Below the pieces are notes generated by a model. That model saw only the letters and a program-made list of their open reading frames with translations, searched no databases and was not told the origin of the DNA. Both the position numbers and the translations under genes were made by a program. 64,000 nucleotides of DNA from Sanguibacter hominis ATCC BAA-789 (GTDB lineage Bacteria > Actinomycetota > Actinomycetes > Actinomycetales > Cellulomonadaceae). The DNA lies in the NCBI RefSeq assembly GCF_012396185.1, contig NZ_JAAXOW010000003.1, positions 248,001-312,000 on the forward strand, given 5' to 3'. Within the stretch, counting starts at the first letter, position 1. Every line of letters begins with the position of its first letter. Below, one piece after another: positions 20,054-30,879 of this stretch.

Positions 20054-20809
20054 ATGCTGCGAGAGGTCGTGCGGCTCGTGCTGCCGCTCGAGTGCGCGGG
20101 GTGCGGGCGCCCCGACGTCGTGCTGTGCCCCGCGTGCACGGCGCTCGTCGCCGGGCCCCCTCGGCGTGTCGACGCGGACGCGCCGCGGCTCGACCTCGCA
20201 GGACGCGAGGACCGTCTGCCCGTGTGGGCGTTCGCTGACTACTGCGGACCCGTCCGTGAGGCGGTCGTCTCGTGGAAGGACCGCGGGCGCGCCGACCTGG
20301 ACCCCGTCCTGACCGCCGCCCTGCGCGCCGGCGTCCGCGAGCTCGTGCCGACCGTCCGGCTCGCTGCTGGTCCCGCGACCGAGCTTCTCGTCGTGCCCGT
20401 GCCGTCGTCTCCGCTCGCCTCGTTGCGTCGTGGACGCTCGCCCGTCGGCGTCCTCGCCGGTGCCGTCGTCGACGGCTTGCGGTCCGCGGGCGCTCGCGCG
20501 CGGCTGTGCACCGCACTCGTCGGCCGTGCGTCGGCCCGGGACCAGGTGGGGCTCGGCCAGCGCGCGCGGCAGCGGAACGTGAGCGGGCGCATCGCCGTGC
20601 GGGGCGCTCGCCTGGCGCGCGCTGTCGGTCGCGAGCACCCGACGGCGATCGTGCTGGTCGACGACGTCCTGACGACCGGGGCGACGCTCGCCGCGGCCGA
20701 CCGTGCCCTCGGTGTGGCGCGCGTCCCGGTGCTCGCTGCGCTCGTCCTCGCGGCCACCCCGGCTCCGGGAGGGACTTTGGTGCTGCCGCTCGGGCCGTGC
20801 GCGGGATAG
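20054..20809 (+). CDS. ComF family phosphoribosyltransferase-like protein
   Basis: A 251-residue protein with an N-terminal zinc ribbon (CAGCGRPDVVLCPAC, about residues 14-28) and a phosphoribosyltransferase fold whose PRPP loop is IVLVDDVLTTGATL. LGQRARQRNVSG is the usual ComF stretch. ComF supports natural transformation in Bacillus and Haemophilus; its actinobacterial function is unproven, and no other competence gene is present here apart from the separate pilT. It conservatively lies between lpqB and hpf. Confidence 0.92.
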   Translation: MLREVVRLVLPLECAGCGRPDVVLCPACTALVAGPPRRVDADAPRLDLAGREDRLPVWAFADYCGPVREAVVSWKDRGRADLDPVLTAALRAGVRELVPTVRLAAGPATELLVVPVPSSPLASLRRGRSPVGVLAGAVVDGLRSAGARARLCTALVGRASARDQVGLGQRARQRNVSGRIAVRGARLARAVGREHPTAIVLVDDVLTTGATLAAADRALGVARVPVLAALVLAATPAPGGTLVLPLGPCAG

Positions 20810-20988
20810 TCTGGCTGCGAGCCAGTTCACCGGTGGTTCGCAGCAGGACGGTTGTGCCCGAGGCCCCGTTCGCTCGGCCACCGACGATCGTGGGGAGGTG
20901 ATCGACACTCGTGGCCCAGGTGGCCCACCCCCTCTGATTCATGCCGGGCGGCCGGAGCGCCGCCCCACCACCCACGTGGAGGCTCAAA

Positions 20989-21609
20989 ATGGAGATTGCC
21001 ATCGTCGGACGGCACACTGAGGTGCCCGAGAGGTTCCGGCGTCACGTTGAGGAGAAGCTCGCCAAGGTCTCGCAGCTCGCGCCGAGCGCGCAGCGCATCG
21101 ATGTCGAGGTCACGCACGAGAACAACCCCCGGCTCTCCGACGTGCGCGAGAGGATCGAGCTCACGGTCCGCGACAAGGGCCCGGTCATCCGGGCCGAGGC
21201 GTCTGCTGACGACCGGTTCGCGGCCCTCGACCTCGCCACCACCAAGCTGCTGGAGCGTCTGCGCAGGTCCCGCGACCGTCGCAAGGACCACCGTTCGAAC
21301 AACCCCATCCCGCCCGTCGACGTGAGGCCGTACGAGCCGGCACCCGAGCCCGAGCCCGAGGCGCGCGGCCCGCTCGCCCCGGGCGAGGAGATCGAGGTAC
21401 CGCTCGGCGACTCGCCGGTCGTCATCCGGCAGAAGGTGCACGCAGCGAAGCCGATGACGATCGACGACGCGCTCTACGAGATGGAGATGGTCGGTCACGA
21501 CTTCTTCCTGTTCGTGAACCGCGAGACAGGTCGCCCGTCTGCGGTCTACAACCGCAAGGGCTGGAGCTACGGCGTCCTCGAGCTGGACGTCAGCGCCGAG
21601 ACCGCGTAA
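20989..21609 (+). CDS. hpf: Ribosome hibernation promoting factor, long form
   Basis: A 206-residue long HPF. The N-terminal S30AE domain (MEIAIVGRHTEVPERFRRHV to about residue 105) binds the decoding channel of idle ribosomes. A Pro/Glu linker follows, and the C-terminal domain with DDALYEMEMVGHDFFLFVN and AVYNRKGWSYGVLEL dimerises to give 100S particles. GTGGAGG sits before the ATG, which is favoured over an upstream in-frame ATG that lacks conserved sequence. The gene is monocistronic between comF and a strong hairpin. Confidence 0.97.
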   Translation: MEIAIVGRHTEVPERFRRHVEEKLAKVSQLAPSAQRIDVEVTHENNPRLSDVRERIELTVRDKGPVIRAEASADDRFAALDLATTKLLERLRRSRDRRKDHRSNNPIPPVDVRPYEPAPEPEPEARGPLAPGEEIEVPLGDSPVVIRQKVHAAKPMTIDDALYEMEMVGHDFFLFVNRETGRPSAVYNRKGWSYGVLELDVSAETA

Positions 21610-21639
21610 CCGACCTACCGGCCTTGCCGGACGCTCGCA

Positions 21640-21673
21640 CAGGACCCCGGCTGCTCACGCGGCCGGGGTCCTG
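21640..21673 (+). terminator. Terminator after hpf
   Basis: A perfect 12-bp stem (CAGGACCCCGGC/GCCGGGGTCCTG) with a 10-nt loop, 31 nt after the hpf stop. Confidence 0.75.
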
Positions 21674-21745
21674 CCGTGCGCTGTCTGCGCCAGACGCGCG
21701 GCGCGGTGGCGCGCGGGTGTCGGTGGGTCGCGGTGGAATGGTGCG

Positions 21746-23008
21746 GTGGCGATCACCCGGGAGACCCTGTCCTTGTCGGAGGCGCGTCGCGTCGCGCTCG
21801 CAGCGCAGCGGCTGCACCGGGCTCCCGCGCCGGGCCGGGCTCCGGCCGGCGGCGCCGCGGTCGGCCGCCTCGTCGAGCAGATGGGCGTACTGCAGATCGA
21901 CTCGGTGAACGTCCTCGCACGCGCGCACCTCATGCCGGTCTACTCGCGTCTCGGCCCGTACCCGACGACGGCGCTCGACCGGGCCGCGAGCCGCAGGCCC
22001 CGGCGCCTCGTCGAGGCGTGGGCGCACCAGGCGTCTTACATCCCGGTGCAGACATACCCGCTCCTCGCGTGGCGGCGTCGCGAGTTCGAGCGCGAGGCGT
22101 GGGGGAGCATCGCGTCGGTCGCGTCCGCGCACCCGCAGACGCTGCAGCGTGTCATCGAGATCGTCGCTGCGGACGGTCCGGTGACGGCGACGCAGGTGCA
22201 GGCGGAGATCGAGCACGAGCACCCGCGCGGCAAGGCCGAGGACTGGGGCTGGAACTGGTCCGCAGCGAAGATGTGCCTCGAGCACCTGTTCTTCGTCGGC
22301 CGCGTCGCGGTCGCGGAGCGCAACGCGTCGTTCGAGCGGCGCTACGACCTCACCGAGCGGGTCCTGCCCCCCGAGGTGCTCGCGTCGCCGGACGTGTCGG
22401 AGCCCGAGGCCGTCCGGGCGCTCCTCGAGATCGGGGCGCGTGCCCACGGGGTCGGGACGCTGCGCTGCTTCCAGGACTACTTCCGGCTGCGCGGGCCTGC
22501 AGTGCGCACGGCGCTCGACGAGCTCGTCGAGGAGGGTGCGCTGCGTCCTGTGCGGGTGCGGGGCTGGGACCGGCCGACATATCTGCACCGCGACGCCCAG
22601 CTGCCGCGCAGCGCGACAGCGGTGACGTTCCTGAGCCCGTTCGACCCGCTCGTGTTCGAGCGGCGCCGTCTCCAGGAGCTCTTCGGCGTCGACTACCGGA
22701 TCGAGATCTACACGCCCGCGCGCAAGCGGGTCTACGGCTACTACGTGCTCCCGCTGCTCGTCGGTGAGGCGATCGTCGCGCGGCTCGATCTCAAGGCCGA
22801 CCGTGCGGCGGGTCGGCTCGTCGTCCGGTCGGCTGCCCAGGAGCCCGGTGTGACGGGCGACGTCGTCGCGGCGGCACGCGGGGAGCTTGCCCGGCTCGCG
22901 GGCTGGCTCGGGCTCGGGACGGTCGTCGTCGAGCAGGACGCGCGGGGCGAGCTCGCGGGGCGGCTGGTCGGCGGCGCGAGCGGGGTGGAGGCAGTCGTGC
23001 GGGCGTGA
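21746..23008 (+). CDS. YcaQ-like winged-helix DNA glycosylase
   Basis: A 420-residue HTH_42 (YcaQ/AlkX) protein. Members of this family unhook interstrand crosslinks or excise bulky alkyl adducts from DNA. The catalytic Q-hydrophobic-D signature is visible as Q50-I51-D52 in LQIDSVNVLARAHLMP; WAHQASYIP, GRVAVAERNASFERRYDLTER and FLSPFDPLVFERRR are further family blocks. The GTG at 21746 is the only good start but lacks a strong ribosome binding site. It stands alone between hpf and secA. An actinobacterial antibiotic-protection role (AlkX/AZL-like) is possible, but no biosynthetic cluster is near. Confidence 0.9.
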   Translation: MAITRETLSLSEARRVALAAQRLHRAPAPGRAPAGGAAVGRLVEQMGVLQIDSVNVLARAHLMPVYSRLGPYPTTALDRAASRRPRRLVEAWAHQASYIPVQTYPLLAWRRREFEREAWGSIASVASAHPQTLQRVIEIVAADGPVTATQVQAEIEHEHPRGKAEDWGWNWSAAKMCLEHLFFVGRVAVAERNASFERRYDLTERVLPPEVLASPDVSEPEAVRALLEIGARAHGVGTLRCFQDYFRLRGPAVRTALDELVEEGALRPVRVRGWDRPTYLHRDAQLPRSATAVTFLSPFDPLVFERRRLQELFGVDYRIEIYTPARKRVYGYYVLPLLVGEAIVARLDLKADRAAGRLVVRSAAQEPGVTGDVVAAARGELARLAGWLGLGTVVVEQDARGELAGRLVGGASGVEAVVRA

Positions 23009-23066
23009 GGCCGGCGCCTGCTGCGCACGTGCAGGGTCTGGTGCGGTCCTGAGGTGGACCGTGATG

Positions 23067-23096
23067 TGACTCGGCGCACCCTGGCGCGCATAGGAT
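23067..23096 (+). promoter_or_regulatory. Candidate secA promoter
   Basis: TGACTC (23067-23072) and TAGGAT (23091-23096) are spaced 18 bp and lie about 65 bp before the secA start. This is a visual match to the actinobacterial housekeeping consensus only. Confidence 0.4.
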
Positions 23097-23162
23097 GGTG
23101 GAGTATGTCGCCTGGGCACGAGGCTCGGGGCGGCCAGTGACCCAGACGATCAGGAGTGACGC

Positions 23163-25934
<2,772 letters not shown>

Positions 25935-25951
25935 CCCGCCAGGCATGACAT

Positions 25952-25993
25952 GACGGCGGCCGCCGTACCGGGATCGGTACGGCGGCCGCCGTC
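25952..25993. terminator. Bidirectional terminator after secA
   Basis: A perfect 18-bp stem (25952-25969 with 25976-25993) and 6-nt loop, built around GGCGGCCGCC. It sits between secA and the convergent Rv3235-like gene and can serve both. Confidence 0.85.
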
Positions 25994-26009
25994 GTCGTGG
26001 CGGGTTGCG

Positions 26010-26633
26010 TCAGCCGAGGACGAACGCGACGACGCGCCACGCGCCGCGGTGGTGCTCGAGACGCAGCGCAGCCGCGCGGATGCGGTCGAGGTCCTCGATG
26101 ACGACGGTCGCCTCGACGGCCCGGTCCGAGACGCGGTGCACGCGTGCTCTACGGATCCGGGCGGGACGGGTCGAACGTGGGCCGGCGGCGAGGGTGAGGC
26201 GGCTGCGCGTCAGCAGCGCCTCGTAGACCTCGGGCGCGAGCCACTGCACGAGCTGCGAGACGGGACGGACGCCGCGCAGGGACTCGACGGCTGCCTGGGT
26301 GATCGAGCAGCACAGTGCGGTGGGGTCTGTCGGGGCCGCATCTCGTCCGGGTACGGGGACGCCGGGCCGGCGTGCGTCCGCACGTGAGGGTGCGATCGCG
26401 GTGAGCGTCGAGGCGACGCGGTACGTCGTGCGGCTCGGCACCACCGCGCCGGAGCGTGCGGAGGAGGCTGACGGGCTGCGGTCTGCTGGACCGCTCGCCC
26501 GTACTGCCACCCGCGCTGCCTTGGTACCAGCGCCGGGCGCCTGCGGTGCGTTCCGGGTGAGGTGGCTCGTGCGGTCGCGGTGCGGACGGGTCGCCGGTGC
26601 GGTGCGCGGGTGGGTTGTGGTCGTGACGGTCAT
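26010..26633 (-). CDS. Rv3235 family protein
   Basis: A 207-residue protein: about 115 residues of low-complexity Thr/Pro/Arg/Ala sequence, then a conserved C-terminal domain, VRPVSQLVQWLAPEVYEALLTRS ... HRVSDRAVEATVVIED ... HRGAWRVVAFVLG, that matches the actinobacterial Rv3235 family of unknown function (a SecA-neighbour gene, NTF2-like in appearance). AGGAG precedes the ATG at 26633. It is 13 bp downstream of the LysM gene and probably co-transcribed with it. Confidence 0.85.
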   Translation of the reverse strand: MTVTTTTHPRTAPATRPHRDRTSHLTRNAPQAPGAGTKAARVAVRASGPADRSPSASSARSGAVVPSRTTYRVASTLTAIAPSRADARRPGVPVPGRDAAPTDPTALCCSITQAAVESLRGVRPVSQLVQWLAPEVYEALLTRSRLTLAAGPRSTRPARIRRARVHRVSDRAVEATVVIEDLDRIRAAALRLEHHRGAWRVVAFVLG

Positions 26634-26646
26634 CGTGACTCCTCTG

Positions 26647-27660
26647 TCAGCCGCGCGCGGCGTCGGTCGTGGTGGGGGTGGTCTTCGTGGGCTGGTGGGT
26701 CGGCACGGTGAGGATCTCGCCCGGCCGGATGAGGTGCGGATCGTCGCCGATGAGGTCGCGGTTGGCGTCGTGCCAGCGGGGCCACTCGTGGGCGATCCGC
26801 GCGTTGGTCGCTGCCGACCCGAGCGACCGTGCCGCCAGCGCCCAGAGCGTGTCTCCCGACCGCACGGTGACGGTCTCGCGGCCGGGGCTCGTCGTGGCTC
26901 GCGTCGACGGCTTCCTCTGGCCTGCGACCGGTGCGTCCTTGCGCGCCTGGCTGCCCTCGGAGCGCGCCCGTTCATGAGGAGACGTCGCGTCCTGGGCCGC
27001 TGTGACCGACGCGCGAGAGGTCGAGGGAGACGAGGTCGACGCACGGGAGCGGGGCGCGCTCGGCGTCGAGCTGCGTTGTGGCGCCGGGGACGGCACCGTG
27101 ACCTCGGCTCGTTGCGTGCCTGTCGTCCTGGGGCCCGCAGCGTCGGGCGTCGCGGACGGGAGATGGGCCTCGCGGGACGTGTCTGCAGGGCCGGTGGGTG
27201 CGGTGCTGCTGACCTGCCAGCCGACGTCGGCGACCGGCACCGGCTCGGAGGCGTGGGCGGGCAGGGCGCCGACGGCGATGGTCGCCCCGAGCGCGGCGGC
27301 GACGAAACGCCGCGCGACCGCTGGTGCGATGCGCAGCGCCGTCCGTTCGAGGGTGTCCCGTCGCCGTCCCGCCCGCGCGGCGACGACGCAGGTGAGCGTG
27401 AGGGCGAGCCACGCCGTCGTCCATGCTGCGGCACAGGTGCCCGCCGCGAGCACGCCCGCGCCGACCGCGGCGTCGATCCGTTGCGTCGCGTCCTGCGCGA
27501 GCGGGAGGCAGGCCGCGCCGAGCGTGACGGCTGTCGCGAGGCTGAGCACCGTCAGGAGGGCGAGCACGGGGGCGCACGACCTGCCCGTGGCGTGCCTGGC
27601 GGCGGCTCGATGGTCTTCGGCGGGGCCGAGCGCGGCTCGGCCCATGCATGGTGCGGGCAA
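26647..27660 (-). CDS. Membrane-anchored LysM-domain protein
   Basis: A 337-residue protein with three hydrophobic segments in the first half (SCAPVLALLTVLSLATAVTL; GVLAAGTCAAAWTTAWLALT; FVAAALGATIAVGALPAHA), a long Ser/Thr/Pro/Ala linker, and a C-terminal LysM domain (VRSGDTLWALAARSLGSAAT to IRPGEILTVP) that would bind peptidoglycan. The best start is TTG at 27660, because AAGGAGG lies 5 nt before it; the next ATG (27645) is 20 nt from that site. Known family members sit with Rv3235-like genes near secA. Not in doubt as a gene; the start is inferred. Confidence 0.82.
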   Translation of the reverse strand: MPAPCMGRAALGPAEDHRAAARHATGRSCAPVLALLTVLSLATAVTLGAACLPLAQDATQRIDAAVGAGVLAAGTCAAAWTTAWLALTLTCVVAARAGRRRDTLERTALRIAPAVARRFVAAALGATIAVGALPAHASEPVPVADVGWQVSSTAPTGPADTSREAHLPSATPDAAGPRTTGTQRAEVTVPSPAPQRSSTPSAPRSRASTSSPSTSRASVTAAQDATSPHERARSEGSQARKDAPVAGQRKPSTRATTSPGRETVTVRSGDTLWALAARSLGSAATNARIAHEWPRWHDANRDLIGDDPHLIRPGEILTVPTHQPTKTTPTTTDAARG

Positions 27661-27711
27661 ATGACCCTCCTTGGGCCGCGTCGGTCTCACTCGATGCGGT
27701 TTGACGGGATT

Positions 27712-27727
27712 TGATGTGGCTACATCA
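27712..27727. promoter_or_regulatory. Palindrome in divergent promoter region
   Basis: TGATGT-GGCT-ACATCA, a perfect 6-bp inverted repeat in a locally AT-richer patch between the LysM gene and the rightward barrel-repeat gene. It is placed where a dimeric regulator could act on either promoter. No regulator is assigned. Confidence 0.35.
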
Positions 27728-27810
27728 CACCTGACGATCCGCACGCTGTCCACCGGAACGGGCTGATGGGGACAAGTCGCGCCGGGGAGCCGGCGCGCTA
27801 GGGTGTCGAC

Positions 27811-28365
27811 GTGCGCTGGACCCGACTGTTCGCTGACCTCGACGCCCGCATGGACAACGCAGCAGCGCAAGAGCGGGCAGACACCGTCGCCGAGCTCGTC
27901 CGGGCGGAGGAGGCCGGCGTCGCTCTCGTCGACCGGCTCAGGGCAGGCTCAGGGGCGAGCATCGTGATCCGCACCCACGACGGCGCGTCCGTCACGGGGG
28001 TGGTCGCCCAGGTCGCGGACCAGTGGGTGCTCCTCGAGACTGCAGCCGGCGCGAGCACGCGTGACGTCGTCGTGCCGACGTCGGCCGTCGAGACGGTCGG
28101 CGGGCTGGGACGCCGGTCGACGGCGCCCCGCGAGGACATCGCCTCTAGGCTCACGTTTGCGCACGCGATGCGCCGGCTCGCGCGGGACCGCGTCGTCGTC
28201 GAGGTGCGCACCCGCAGCGGCAGCTGCGTCGGCCGGGTCGACAGGGTGGGCTCCGACCACCTCGACGTGGTCCCCGCCTATGGCTGGGGAGAGCGCGGAG
28301 CGCGCGAGACGCACGGCACGACGGTGCCGTTCAGCGCGATCGCCTCGGTCGCCGAGTCGGTCTAG
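27811..28365 (+). CDS. Conserved hypothetical, apparent tandem Sm-like beta-barrels
   Basis: A 184-residue protein I do not recognise by name. After a helical N-terminus (to about residue 45), two stretches look alike: residues 48-98 (ASIVIRTHDGASVTGVVAQV ... DVVVPTSAVETVG) and 126-184 (DRVVVEVRTRSGSCVGRVDR ... TTVPFSAIASVAES). Each has the strand pattern V-x-V-R-T-x-x-G-x-x-x-x-G-x-V, a long turn, and a closing VP-x-SA-hydrophobic strand, as in Sm/SH3-like barrels. The GTG at 27811 lies 5 nt behind TAGGGT (27800-27805), which suggests a leaderless mRNA. It faces the convergent BldC-like HTH gene. The fold is inference; function unknown. Confidence 0.75.
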   Translation: MRWTRLFADLDARMDNAAAQERADTVAELVRAEEAGVALVDRLRAGSGASIVIRTHDGASVTGVVAQVADQWVLLETAAGASTRDVVVPTSAVETVGGLGRRSTAPREDIASRLTFAHAMRRLARDRVVVEVRTRSGSCVGRVDRVGSDHLDVVPAYGWGERGARETHGTTVPFSAIASVAESV

Positions 28366-28386
28366 GACGCCTGAGCGCCCCGACGG

Positions 28387-28596
28387 TCAGGCGCGGGACT
28401 TGTCGCGGGCCTGTCGGGCCTCGGCGTACTTCCGCTCGATGAACTTCTCGAGCTCGTCGACCTCGACGCGCCACTGGTTGCGTCCGCCGATCTGGATCGC
28501 CGGGAGCTCGCCCGAGCGCACGAGCGCGTACGCCTGGTCGGACTTGATGGCCAGCTGCTCGGCCACGTCGGCGAGAGTCATGAATCGCGGGCTCAT
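28387..28596 (-). CDS. Small BldC/excisionase-type helix-turn-helix protein
   Basis: A 69-residue MerR-like winged-HTH protein. MTLADVAEQLAIKSDQAYALVRSGELPAIQIGGRNQWRV is the HTH_17/excisionase domain and closely follows the BldC pattern (LTPAEVAALFGV...TRWARAG). BldC is a global developmental regulator in Streptomyces that coats DNA cooperatively; other members are excisionases. The basic tail (RQARDKSRA) is typical of the chromosomal form. There are no integrase or phage genes nearby, so a housekeeping regulator is more likely than an excisionase. It is divergent from the SAF-domain gene. Confidence 0.88.
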   Translation of the reverse strand: MSPRFMTLADVAEQLAIKSDQAYALVRSGELPAIQIGGRNQWRVEVDELEKFIERKYAEARQARDKSRA

Positions 28597-28746
28597 GGCC
28601 CCATCAAACCACGCTGGCGTGCACGGACATGGATCTCCACAGGTAGGACGCTCGACGCGCGCGAACGCGCGATCCGCGCCAGGATGTCCGCCGGGGGCGA
28701 CCGGCACGGGGTCCGCGTCGCACACGAGAGGCAAGGAGCAGGGGAG

Positions 28747-29406
28747 ATGACAGGGGTGCTCACAGGGACCAGGGAGCCGCTGCCCGCACCGGCCGCGCCG
28801 CGGCTGCGCCGACCGGGATGGCGCGACCCGAGGCTCGTGCTGGGGGTCGTGCTCGTCGCCGCGTCCGTCGGGCTCGGCATCGCGGTCGTCGACGGCGCCC
28901 GGACCACGGTGACGGTCCAGGCCGCGGCACGAGAGCTCACCCCCGGCACGACGCTCGTCGCGGGCGACGTGCAGCTCGTCGAGGTCGCAGCCGACGAGAG
29001 GGCATCGCTCTACGTCGGTGCCGACGCGCTCGAGGAAGGGACGGTCGTGCTGCGCGGCGTGGGTGCGGGCGAGCTGATCCCGAGGTCTGCGCTCGGAGAC
29101 GCCGCAGCCGTCGGGGTCCGCCCCGTGGCTGTTCCCGCCGGCCCGCACCTGTCGGCCGCCGTCGTCGCGGGCAGCTGGGTCGACCTGTGGCACGTGCCCG
29201 AGCAGACCGACGGCGCCGGCGCGCCCGCACCTCTCGTCACGGGGGTCGAGGTCGCCGAGGTGGATCGCGGCGGTTCTTCCCTCTCAGTCGCGCAAGGCGC
29301 AGTCGTGCACGTCCTGGTCCCGGCGGGTGACCTGCCGACGGTGCTTGCCGCTCTCGCCGGACCTGGCCAGGTCACGCCGGTCGCTGTGCCGGGCGCCGCC
29401 CGATGA
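28747..29406 (+). CDS. SAF-domain protein (CpaB/RcpC-like)
   Basis: A 219-residue protein with a Pro-rich cytoplasmic start, one membrane helix (LVLGVVLVAASVGLGIAVV, about residues 36-54) and a SAF domain (ARELTPGTTLVAGDVQLVEV ... LRGVGAGELIPRSALG). This resembles CpaB/RcpC, which helps assemble Flp/Tad pili. AAGGAG lies 9 nt before the ATG. The TadZ/CpaE-like gene overlaps its stop by four bases, supporting a Tad-derived pair, but no flp, tadA, tadB or tadC follows. Confidence 0.85.
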   Translation: MTGVLTGTREPLPAPAAPRLRRPGWRDPRLVLGVVLVAASVGLGIAVVDGARTTVTVQAAARELTPGTTLVAGDVQLVEVAADERASLYVGADALEEGTVVLRGVGAGELIPRSALGDAAAVGVRPVAVPAGPHLSAAVVAGSWVDLWHVPEQTDGAGAPAPLVTGVEVAEVDRGGSSLSVAQGAVVHVLVPAGDLPTVLAALAGPGQVTPVAVPGAAR

Positions 29407-30875
29407 GACCGGGCGAACCGTGCGAGGTGATCGGGGCCGTCCTCGGTCCGAGCGAGACCGCGGTCGCGGAGGCGCTCTCCGCACGTCGCGGCCCCGCGCG
29501 GCTCGTCCGTCGCTGCGGTGACCTCGCAGAGCTTCTCGCCGTCGCCGAGGCCGGGTTCGGTCACGTCGCGCTCGTGAGCGTGGACCGGCACGCCCAGGAC
29601 CGCCTCGACCTCGAGACCGTCGCGCGGCTGCACGCCGACGGCCTCGTCGTCCTCGCCGTGCTCGACGGCGCCTCGCCGGACGAGGAGGACGCCGCACGCG
29701 CGCTCGGTGTCGACGGCGTCGTCCGCCCGCCCTTCGACGCCGAGGCGCTCACCGCTCTCGTCCTCGCGGCGCAGGCGGCCGGACCGGGCGGCGTCTCGGC
29801 CGGACGCGGCGGCCGGGATGACGAGGGCCCGGACCCGGCGGGCGTTGCCGAGCCCGGAGCGTCCGGAGCCGTCCCGGACGTGCCTCCGCCCCCTCGGGAC
29901 GGCGTGCTCGTCGCCGTCTGGGGACCTCCGGGAGCGCCAGGGCGGACGACGCTCGCCGTCAACCTCGCGGCCGAGCTCGCGCGGCCGCCCGCGGTCCGTG
30001 CCCGCGGTGCGCGGGAGGTCGCCGTCCCGGGGGTGCTGCTGATCGATGCGGACACGCACGCCCCGGCCGTCGCGCAGCACCTCGCTCTGCTCGACGAGTC
30101 GTCCGGGCTCGTGCTGGCCGCCCGGGCCGCGACCCAGGGCCGCCTCACGGCGCACGCTCTCGCCACGCTCGCTCCCGTCGTCCTGCCGCGACTCCGGGTC
30201 CTCACGGGGATCGGACGCGCCGCTCGATGGGGCGAGGTGCCGGCGTCGACCCTGCCGACCATCTGGGCGGCCGCACGGCAGGTCGCGGACGTCGTCGTCG
30301 TGGACTGCGCAGCGTCGCTCGAGCAGGACGAGACGCTCGTCTACGACACCCGTGCGCCCCAGCGCAACGCCGCGACCCTCGCCGCGCTCGCGGCCGCTGA
30401 CGTCGTGGTCGTCGTCGCGGGCTGCGACCCGGTCGCGGTGCAACGGCTGGTCGTCGCGCTCGACGACCTCCGTGAGGCGGGCGTCGCTGAGCGCGCCCGT
30501 CGCGTCGTCGTGCTCAACCGCGCCCGAGGGACGGTCGCGGGTGGTCGCCCGGCTGCTGTCCTCCGCGACGCTCTCGAGCGCTTCGCGGGCACGACGCCCG
30601 ACGTGATCGTTCCTGAGGACGGTGCGTCCGTCGACGCTGCGCTCCTCGCGGGACGTGTCCTCGCGGAGGAAGCACCGGGCTCGGCCGCACGCAGAGCTGT
30701 CGTCGAGCTCGCCGGCACCCTCGGGCTGACCCCTGCAGCGGCGGACGAGGTGCGCGCCACCGTCGAGCCCGCAGCGAGCTCGGGCCGGGCAGGGCGCCCG
30801 GGCTGGCTCGCGCGCCTGCGTGGCAGCCGGACCGGCGAGCGTGCCGCGGCGCGCGCGGGTGCGGTGGTTGACTGA
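29403..30875 (+). CDS. CpaE/TadZ-like MinD-family protein with atypical P-loop
   Basis: A 490-residue protein. Residues 1-125 form a receiver-like domain (FGHVALVSVDRHAQDRLD; ARALGVDGVVRPPF) as in CpaE/TadZ, followed by an acidic linker and a MinD/ParA-like ATPase domain: VLVAVWGPPGAPGRTTLAVNLA, VLLIDADTHAPAVAQHL, VVVDCAASLEQ, VVLNRARGTVAG. The deviant Walker A (KGGxGKT) is changed so that neither lysine is present: the loop reads PGAPGRTT. TadZ proteins are known for atypical ATPase sites and mark the polar site for pilus assembly. It is coupled to the SAF gene. Confidence 0.85.
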   Translation: MRPGEPCEVIGAVLGPSETAVAEALSARRGPARLVRRCGDLAELLAVAEAGFGHVALVSVDRHAQDRLDLETVARLHADGLVVLAVLDGASPDEEDAARALGVDGVVRPPFDAEALTALVLAAQAAGPGGVSAGRGGRDDEGPDPAGVAEPGASGAVPDVPPPPRDGVLVAVWGPPGAPGRTTLAVNLAAELARPPAVRARGAREVAVPGVLLIDADTHAPAVAQHLALLDESSGLVLAARAATQGRLTAHALATLAPVVLPRLRVLTGIGRAARWGEVPASTLPTIWAAARQVADVVVVDCAASLEQDETLVYDTRAPQRNAATLAALAAADVVVVVAGCDPVAVQRLVVALDDLREAGVAERARRVVVLNRARGTVAGGRPAAVLRDALERFAGTTPDVIVPEDGASVDAALLAGRVLAEEAPGSAARRAVVELAGTLGLTPAAADEVRATVEPAASSGRAGRPGWLARLRGSRTGERAAARAGAVVD

Positions 30876-30879
30876 GCCC

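Noticed and set aside
28387-28596. Phage excisionase
   Set aside because: The HTH is excisionase-like, but no integrase, att site or phage gene is near; a BldC-type regulator is more likely.
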